DNA of 7,286 nucleotides from an uncultured Collinsella sp. (GTDB lineage: Bacteria; Actinomycetota; Coriobacteriia; Coriobacteriales; Coriobacteriaceae): positions 1-7,286 of the forward strand of contig UQTD01000080.1 of NCBI GenBank assembly GCA_900543845.1, written 5' to 3'. The notes under the pieces were generated by a model. That model did not search any database. It saw only the letters and a program-made list of their open reading frames with translations, and was not told the origin of the DNA. Made by a program: the position numbers and the translations under genes. Of the stretch, positions 1 to 4,719 are shown piece after piece. Each line of letters starts with the position of its first letter. Position 1 is the stretch's first letter.

Positions 1-394
1 AGGTGACTGCCGCGGCAAAGACGTCTGCCACGGTGGCGGCGCCGTCGAGCTTGTGGGCGTTGGCGCCAAAGGTGTTGGCGGTGATCACGTCACAGCCGGC
101 TTCGACGTACTGACGCTGGATATCGGTGATGACCCGGGGTTCCTCAAAGTTGAGCAGTTCGGGCAGGGCGCCTGCCTTCATGCCGGCCGCCTGCAGCATG
201 GTGCCCATGCCGCCGTCAAACAGCAGGTGCCCCGTGCCCTCGATGGCGGCACGCAGGCGGTCATCCTTAATGCGCAGGTCGTCGATCGTTCGCGTCTTGT
301 ATGCGGCGCCGTTGCAGCGCGCAGCATTGACAGGTGCCGCCAGCGCGGAGCCGTCGGAATCATGGGTGATAAGTATGTTTGATCTATTCGCCAT
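1..394 (-). CDS. metH: Homocysteine S-methyltransferase / B12-dependent methionine synthase, N-terminal part (partial, runs off left edge)
   Basis: About 131 residues are visible and the frame is still open at base 1. After a roughly 60-residue leader come HLLFDGGMGTMLQAAG and then CDVITANTFGANAHKL, the first strands of the homocysteine-binding TIM barrel. DGGMGT is the family signature. The zinc-binding cysteines and the folate and cobalamin domains would lie outside the window, so full MetH versus a shorter methyltransferase cannot be decided. A separate activation-domain gene upstream favours a MetH lacking its own reactivation domain. I chose ATG at 394; an in-frame ATG at 400 is equally possible, and an in-frame TAG lies just upstream of it. 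Neither has a good ribosome binding site. The start overlaps the last 11 bases of the endonuclease gene. The leader is longer than the roughly 20 residues preceding this motif in E. coli MetH, and its first codons are AT-rich, so they may come from the cassette junction. Confidence 0.85.
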   Translation of the reverse strand, partial: MANRSNILITHDSDGSALAAPVNAARCNGAAYKTRTIDDLRIKDDRLRAAIEGTGHLLFDGGMGTMLQAAGMKAGALPELLNFEEPRVITDIQRQYVEAGCDVITANTFGANAHKLDGAATVADVFAAAVT

Positions 395-1397
395 GTGCAT
401 CCATTTCGTCTAGAGCCCACTGAGGAATTTCGATTTGAAGAGATTTGTCGGGTTCGATATCTTCGATTCGCTTGTTGTAGTGGGCAAGAAGCCGTGCGAC
501 ATTTAATCGAATTAGGCCTCGCTTGTAGAACGATAATTCTTCAATATTGATGCCGATAAACGATTCGAGCGCGATGACCTGTACGCGATTGCCGAGCCCC
601 TCACTTTCGAACAGTCCGTAAGCGAAGGAAACTTTATCGTGGGGGACAACGACGATGGGCCGAATGCCATTTCGAATGTTATCTCGGCATCGATCGGTCA
701 ATTTGGCCATTGGCGATACAGTCACATGAAATGCAACATCATTGATTTGGAAATCGCCAGAACGGTCTGTCTGCTGGTCAGCGGCGTTTGAGTTGTCCTT
801 TCCGATTTCTATGGTTGGAAATAACATCTCTAGTTTTGCACCTACCAGGTGCTGTGCGACGGTACCCGTTGGCTTATCGGACCGTAGGCTTGCTTGGTCT
901 AGGATATCATCGACAATGACAGAAATTGGTTTTTGAAGATCGATTTCGACTTTGATTCTCTGCCGGTTAAAGAAATCGACCTGGATTCGCTCGACGAAGA
1001 AATTGGCGATTGCATTCGCAGCTTCAAGACGAGTGTCTTCGCAAGTGTCACTGGGTAGGGCAGAGTTGATAATTGTGGCAAGCTCAAGCGCCATCGGGAG
1101 TGTGCCGCGTGAGGTTCTGCCACCCTCTGATGCGAAGGCACGCGTTTCCCCATGTCTGGCTAAAACTGTTTTGATGCATGCTCCACTTAGGCCTCGTACT
1201 TGGCTCCCCTTGTCCGATTGCACGTAATCGTCGGTGAGCGGAAAACGGTTCTGCAACAGCTCGCTTATACCTATGCCAACCGCCATGACGTTACGGTTGA
1301 CATTGCCTCGCTTGCTGCGCTTGGATTCGTACCAGAGTTCAATGGCATCCAAGATGTCTTTATCGGGCTCGCTCAAGGAGCAATTGGTCATTTCCAT
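384..1397 (-). CDS. Putative type II restriction endonuclease, DUF4928-like, partner of the adjacent cytosine methyltransferase
   Basis: A 337-residue protein resembling, from memory, the DUF4928 family that sits beside C5 cytosine methyltransferases. The likely role is cutting DNA unmethylated at the partner enzyme's site. The C-terminal half looks like a PD-(D/E)xK-type nuclease core: helix AQHLVGAKLE (residues 181-190, with E190), hairpin GDFQINDVAFHVTVSP (214-229, with D215), then a helix and strand ending GIRPIVVVP (244-252). The usual ExK is replaced by H224-V-T226. The N-terminal 140 residues may hold DNA-recognition functions; no motif is visible there. An upstream ATG at 1445 is in frame, but ATG at 1397 has GGAG 9 bases before it and keeps only a 38-base overlap with the methyltransferase gene, so I prefer it. 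That overlap suggests translational coupling, so nuclease follows methylase. Codon use is more AT-rich than in metF or glnN, which suggests transfer. Nuclease function is inferred from context and motif, not proven. Confidence 0.75.
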   Translation of the reverse strand: MEMTNCSLSEPDKDILDAIELWYESKRSKRGNVNRNVMAVGIGISELLQNRFPLTDDYVQSDKGSQVRGLSGACIKTVLARHGETRAFASEGGRTSRGTLPMALELATIINSALPSDTCEDTRLEAANAIANFFVERIQVDFFNRQRIKVEIDLQKPISVIVDDILDQASLRSDKPTGTVAQHLVGAKLEMLFPTIEIGKDNSNAADQQTDRSGDFQINDVAFHVTVSPMAKLTDRCRDNIRNGIRPIVVVPHDKVSFAYGLFESEGLGNRVQVIALESFIGINIEELSFYKRGLIRLNVARLLAHYNKRIEDIEPDKSLQIEIPQWALDEMDAHGE

Positions 1398-2520
1398 TAT
1401 TGTCCACTCCGTTCCTTGAAGACATAAGCGCGGGTTTGACTGCATTTTTTATAAGCCAAGTGACAACTGGCACGGCAACTGCATCGCCGAATGCGTAGCG
1501 AATCTGAGCATCAGAGAAGCCGCTAAACTGACATGAGTCAGCACCTTGGAGACGGGCATATTCAGCTCCAGTCATCCAGCGAACTTCTATCTTTCCGTTT
1601 TCGCATATAACGACTGCCTGTCTTGATGAGCCGCCGCGAGCCGTTCTTAGACATCCGGCAATTTCTTCTTCACGGATTTCCCAGCGCACAACGCCCGATC
1701 GCGTGCGACGGTAAGCAGTGCGAACAATTTTTTCTTTGGCATTTAAGAAGCGCTGAAGGCGCTCTGCTTGATGCGGTGCAAGTGAGTCGATAAATGCTTG
1801 TATTTGGTTTTTGTTCCACCAACGCTTGTCGTCCTCGGGAATATTTTCAACAACCATTGCAAGGCCCGTCATACGAAGTGGGCTCGGCTCGTTTAGGTGA
1901 GAGACGTGCGTAATGAGTGAAGGGTCGGAGTGAATCCAGGAGACCTTTTCAGGTCGAAGCGAGGAATCGAGTCGGCTGTTGGGAAGAGGGTTTTTTAATC
2001 CGACGACAAACATGCGGGGGCGTGACTGGGGAAGCCAGTGCCGTGCATCGATAAAATAAGCGTCGCATGAATAGCCTAAACGATTAAATTCCTGGCAAAC
2101 GAGTCTAAAGTCATCACTGTTATTAGACGTGGCAAGGCCGATGACATTTTCGAGAACAAGTGCCCGCGGGGCACGATCGCTCATTCCTTCGATGGCCTTA
2201 ATAAAGCCAAAGAACGCACTGGACTCTTTGCCAGAGATAAGTCCCTCCCTGTTTCCCGCGAGAGATAAGTTTGTGCAAGGGCTTGACGCCCATGCGATGT
2301 CGGCTTGGGGTATTAGGTCGGGGTCGAGTGTGTGGACATCCTGCTCGACTAGATGCTCATTGCCCCAACACTGGCTGTACATGGCGCATTTAGTATGGTC
2401 TATGTCATTTGCCCAGATTGTTTTGATTCCGGCTTTTGCCATGCCGGCACGAGCCAAGCCAATGCCTGAAAAAAACTCAAGCGCGGTTAGTTGTGGCGAG
2501 AACTGCAGAATGTTGTGCAT
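1360..2520 (-). CDS. dcm: DNA (cytosine-5-)-methyltransferase
   Basis: A 386-residue enzyme that should transfer methyl from SAM to carbon 5 of a cytosine in a fixed DNA site, protecting host DNA from the adjacent nuclease. The canonical C5 motifs appear in order: motif I LEFFSGIGLARAG (14-26, SAM binding), motif IV SSPCTNLSLAGN (79-90, catalytic C82), motif VI LVLENVIG (121-128, E124), motif VIII QSRPRM (165-170) and motif IX GAEYARLQG (318-326). Motif X is GDAVAVPVV (345-353), where GNAV is usual. The region from about 175 to 315 is the likely target-recognition domain and includes RTARGGSSRQ; the target site cannot be read from it. Length is normal and no motif is missing, so the gene looks functional. 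ATG at 2520 is preceded only by a weak GAAAG. The 3' end overlaps the endonuclease gene. It starts 109 bases after the activation-domain gene and shares the AT-richer composition of the nuclease. The symbol is generic; this is not orthologous to E. coli Dcm in any shown sense. Confidence 0.95.
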   Translation of the reverse strand: MHNILQFSPQLTALEFFSGIGLARAGMAKAGIKTIWANDIDHTKCAMYSQCWGNEHLVEQDVHTLDPDLIPQADIAWASSPCTNLSLAGNREGLISGKESSAFFGFIKAIEGMSDRAPRALVLENVIGLATSNNSDDFRLVCQEFNRLGYSCDAYFIDARHWLPQSRPRMFVVGLKNPLPNSRLDSSLRPEKVSWIHSDPSLITHVSHLNEPSPLRMTGLAMVVENIPEDDKRWWNKNQIQAFIDSLAPHQAERLQRFLNAKEKIVRTAYRRTRSGVVRWEIREEEIAGCLRTARGGSSRQAVVICENGKIEVRWMTGAEYARLQGADSCQFSGFSDAQIRYAFGDAVAVPVVTWLIKNAVKPALMSSRNGVDNNGNDQLLLERAR

Positions 2521-2575
2521 GTACTGGCTTTCAGATAGTTGTTATTTGGCATCTTATGGTACTTGTTTGTGAGGA

Positions 2576-2595
2576 CATCCGCTTACATACGGATG
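2576..2595. promoter_or_regulatory. 6-bp inverted repeat upstream of the methyltransferase gene, possible operator
   Basis: CATCCG and CGGATG flank an 8-base spacer, CTTACATA, in the gap between the activation-domain gene and the methyltransferase. The repeat is about 55 bases upstream of the methyltransferase ATG. RM promoters are often controlled by a small controller protein or by the methyltransferase itself, so an operator is plausible. I see no controller gene and no convincing -35/-10 pair here. No T-run follows, so it is not an intrinsic terminator. Confidence 0.25.
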
Positions 2596-2629
2596 AGATT
2601 CCCTCGATACCGTGCCATCAATTGACATT

Positions 2630-3421
2630 TTATTCAGAATGCGAATAGCAGGTGGTGTGGGCGGCGCGGAAGCGGCAGTGCTCGCGCATGCGGCAGATAT
2701 TGCAGGTGGGGCGGCTCTGGGCGTCGTGGACTTCGCCGTCGAACAGACCAATCACAGCGGTCACGCTCTTGGTGGGCATGAGCAGGCTGGTGGGGGTGAC
2801 GGTAAGTCCAATGAGGCGCGTGGCATTGAGTGCATCCACGATCGAGCGCTGGGCAGAGAGCGGGCAGTCGCCATAGCCGGGACTGAAGCGCCAGTTGCCG
2901 GCGAGCCCGTGTGCAGCGGCTGCAGCCTTGACCCGCTGGTCCATCTGCTCGACGGCGGCCTCCACATAGGCAGAGCATGCGGCGTCGAGCACGGCGCCTT
3001 CCAGGGGTTGCTGGGCTCCCGTGGTGCGCAGACGGCGTTCGGCAGACATCCCGAGGGTGCAGGCCATGAGCGCCGCCAGGCGGGCGTCTTTGAGATGTCG
3101 ATAGATATCACGACCCCGCAGCTCAACATTGGTGCCAACCAAGCGGATGCAGGGCTCGCCCTGCTCGTCGACGCCCGTGGCATCGACGGCAAACACGCGT
3201 CGCACGCCGCGGGGCTCGATATCCAGCTCTAGGCGCTCGACTACAAGCTCAATTCGTCGTGACAGCTCGGGCTCAATCTGCTGGCCGCCGTAGCCCAGAT
3301 ACCGCAGCATCTCGGCACGGTCGACACGAGGGTGGTGGGCAGCGTCGATACGGTAAAGCGCCGGCGACGCAAGGTCGGCCGGCACTTCAACAACGGTTGT
3401 ATCGACGTGCGGTTTTTCCAT
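2630..3421 (-). CDS. Vitamin B12-dependent methionine synthase activation-domain protein, free-standing
   Basis: A 263-residue protein matching the C-terminal reactivation domain of MetH as a separate polypeptide. In E. coli MetH this domain binds SAM and remethylates cob(II)alamin with a reduced electron donor. The SAM-site signature is RFSPGYGDCPL (178-188), followed by GLTVTPTSLLMPTKSVTAVIGL in two adjoining parts (205-226), the core of the fold. The C-terminus carries C240, C243, C249 and C258 in a C-x2-C-x5-C-x8-C pattern. This could bind metal or an Fe-S cluster that supplies electrons, but that is inference. Its ATG shares one base with the metF stop (TAATG), so translation is probably coupled. 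It should act on the MetH whose gene lies beyond the RM cassette. The final residues SHSE sit exactly where base composition changes, so the tail may have been altered by the insertion. Confidence 0.88.
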   Translation of the reverse strand: MEKPHVDTTVVEVPADLASPALYRIDAAHHPRVDRAEMLRYLGYGGQQIEPELSRRIELVVERLELDIEPRGVRRVFAVDATGVDEQGEPCIRLVGTNVELRGRDIYRHLKDARLAALMACTLGMSAERRLRTTGAQQPLEGAVLDAACSAYVEAAVEQMDQRVKAAAAAHGLAGNWRFSPGYGDCPLSAQRSIVDALNATRLIGLTVTPTSLLMPTKSVTAVIGLFDGEVHDAQSRPTCNICRMREHCRFRAAHTTCYSHSE

Positions 3422-4293
3422 TACCCCAGGCGCTCCATAATGGTCGCGGCGATTGCAGGACGGTTCATAGTGTACAGGTGCAGACCGTCGGCACCGTGCT
3501 CCTTAAGGTCGCAAAGCTGACGAGCAGCATAATCTACACCGGCTGCCTGCAGGCTCTCGGGGTCGTTCTCGTACTTGGCGAGGATCTTGATGACGGGGGA
3601 GGGCAGCGACGCGCCGCACATAAAGACCATGCGGCTGATCTGCGACTTGCCCATAAACGGCATGATGCCCGCGGTAATGGGCACGGTGATGCCGGCCTTG
3701 TCGGCAAGCTCGCGGAAGCGATAGAAGCACTCGTTATCAAAGAAGAGCTGTGTCACAAAGAAGCTCGCGCCGGCGTCTTGCTTTTGCTTGAGGTGCTCGA
3801 CCGAGAGGTTGAGGTCCTCGCAGGCAATGTGGCCCTCGGGGTAGGCTGCGGCGCCCACACAAAAGCCGGCGTCGACGAGCTCGGGGATGAGGTCGCGGGC
3901 GTAGGCGTAGTCCGAGGCGGGCTTGTCGTCCTCAGTCGCGCCAGCGGGAAGATCACCACGCAGGGCCAGGATGTTTTCAACGCCGGCGGTGCGATACTCG
4001 TCAATCTTGGCGGCGATGTCGGCGTGGGTGCGGCCTACGCAGGTGAGATGCGCTACCGAGGGCGTATCGAATTCGCTCGAAATCATATGCGCGATGGGGG
4101 CGGTGGTGGCACCGTTGCCCGAGCCGCCGGCCGAGCAGGTGACCGAGACAAAGCTCGGCGAAAGCTTGCACAGATTGCCTGCCACTTCGTGAGCCGTGTC
4201 GAGGGTTAGCTCGCCCTTGGGCGGGAACATCTCAAACGAAACGGGTGCGGTGCCCTGGGATGCTGCCTGCTTAAAAACCTCGTCGACGCGCAT
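3421..4293 (-). CDS. metF: Methylenetetrahydrofolate reductase
   Basis: A 290-residue flavoenzyme of the cytoplasm that reduces 5,10-methylene-tetrahydrofolate to 5-methyl-tetrahydrofolate, the methyl donor for MetH. Family motifs appear in order: SFEMFPPKG (19-27, with the conserved catalytic Glu at 21), ALRGD (110-114, folate-binding Asp), AAYPEGH (149-155), FFVTQLFFD (178-186, Gln183), ITAGIMPFMG (207-216) and LHLYTMN (271-277). Length fits the bacterial MetF family of about 290-300 residues. The frame extends upstream to 4359, but ATG at 4293 is preceded by AAAGGAG with a 6-base spacer, and the extra N-terminus has no MetF-like sequence. It is the first gene of the minus-strand operon and is coupled to the activation-domain gene. 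Control probably comes from the repeat-rich region upstream. GC-rich codon use is typical of the host. Confidence 0.96.
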   Translation of the reverse strand: MRVDEVFKQAASQGTAPVSFEMFPPKGELTLDTAHEVAGNLCKLSPSFVSVTCSAGGSGNGATTAPIAHMISSEFDTPSVAHLTCVGRTHADIAAKIDEYRTAGVENILALRGDLPAGATEDDKPASDYAYARDLIPELVDAGFCVGAAAYPEGHIACEDLNLSVEHLKQKQDAGASFFVTQLFFDNECFYRFRELADKAGITVPITAGIMPFMGKSQISRMVFMCGASLPSPVIKILAKYENDPESLQAAGVDYAARQLCDLKEHGADGLHLYTMNRPAIAATIMERLG

Positions 4294-4384
4294 ATCGTGC
4301 TCCTTTAGAGACGTAATAGTGTGATGTGTTGTAAGGATTCTACAGCACCACTGTGCCACGGTGGAGTTTTACTCGCTATTTGGG

Positions 4385-4483
4385 GATACCAATCGAAAAT
4401 GCTTCGCTATCGGCATTTCCTATAACAGTGCGGTCAATCTAGGATGTGGCTATAAAGACTGGTATCTGATGCGAAATACCAGT
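4385..4483. promoter_or_regulatory. Three copies of RATACCART, two forming a perfect 8-bp dyad
   Basis: GATACCAAT is at 4385-4393 (plus), GATACCAGT at 4466-4458 (minus) and AATACCAGT at 4475-4483 (plus). The last two create the perfect palindrome ACTGGTAT (4458-4465), 10 bases, ATACCAGT (4476-4483). A repeated, palindromic 8-9-mer between divergent promoters is typical of a dimeric repressor or activator site. The regulator is unknown. It could serve metF, glnN or both. Confidence 0.45.
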
Positions 4484-4602
4484 TAATAGAGTCCCATCCC
4501 AAATTGACAAACCTTAAACTATGGGGAGAGGTCTGCAATTTATACAGTTGATTGGCTGTTGAGGGTGGCAACGCCGCCTCGATAGGGTAACCTCATTGAT
4601 TG

Positions 4603-4640
4603 GTTTCGCGACAGCAACATAACGGTAATGTCGCGGAAAC
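4603..4640. promoter_or_regulatory. Inverted repeat upstream of glnN, GlnR-site-like operator or leader hairpin
   Basis: GTTTCGCGACA (4603-4613) pairs with TGTCGCGGAAAC (4629-4640): 7 bp, one bulged base, then 4 bp, around a 15-base loop. Each arm also resembles the actinobacterial GlnR half-site pattern gTnAc-n6-GaAAc. On the plus strand, GTAAT-n6-GAAAC lies at 4625-4640; on the minus strand, GTTGC-n6-GAAAC lies at 4618-4603. Each matches 9 of the 10 bases when the variable n is allowed. It overlaps the weak candidate -10 and start region of glnN, about 80 bases before the start codon, where repression would work. Half-sites in GlnR operators are normally direct repeats, so this match is tentative. 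Confidence 0.4.
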
Positions 4641-4719
4641 ACGGCGAGTCTAAGCTATGACTCGTTCGTTAGTAATCAACACCGCATCTCACGCGGTGCC
4701 GATACGAAGGGAGTTCCGT

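Larger units (their letters stand above)
4294..4719. promoter_or_regulatory. Divergent metF / glnN control region (426 bp without a gene)
   Basis: This AT-richer spacer must hold promoters for both metF (leftward) and glnN (rightward). It contains several inverted repeats, the main ones listed separately. A smaller one is AAATGC (4397-4402) with GCATTT (4413-4418). For metF, an extended -10-like TGTTATAGG on the minus strand at 4427-4419 is possible but lacks a clear -35. For glnN, TTGATT (4596-4601), 16 bases, then CATAAC (4618-4623) is a weak candidate. CACCGC (4680-4685) and GCGGTG (4693-4698) form a small hairpin just upstream of the glnN ribosome binding site. I could not match a SAM, cobalamin or other known riboswitch. 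Confidence 0.5.

Noticed and set aside
53..382. 109-codon plus-strand frame at the left end
   Set aside because: Antisense to the homocysteine methyltransferase barrel motifs DGGMGT and TANTFGAN, which make the minus strand the coding one.
1398..1445. Upstream ATG (1445) as the endonuclease start
   Set aside because: It would add 16 residues and lengthen the overlap with the methyltransferase gene, whereas ATG 1397 has a suitable GGAG site.
2612..3232. 206-codon plus-strand frame opposite the activation gene
   Set aside because: Antisense to the SAM-binding and cysteine motifs of the minus-strand protein; no ribosome binding site or recognisable domain.
3259..4209. 316-codon plus-strand frame over metF and the activation gene
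   Set aside because: It spans the join of two well-supported minus-strand genes and has no domain-like sequence; it is a shadow of GC-rich coding.
4294..4500. Cobalamin or SAM riboswitch upstream of metF
   Set aside because: Expected for methionine genes, but I could not find the conserved core segments or a terminator-antiterminator arrangement. A covariance-model scan would settle it.
4504..4532. Perfect -35 box TTGACA as the glnN promoter
   Set aside because: No acceptable -10 lies 16-18 bases downstream; TATGGG at 4520 is only 10 bases away.
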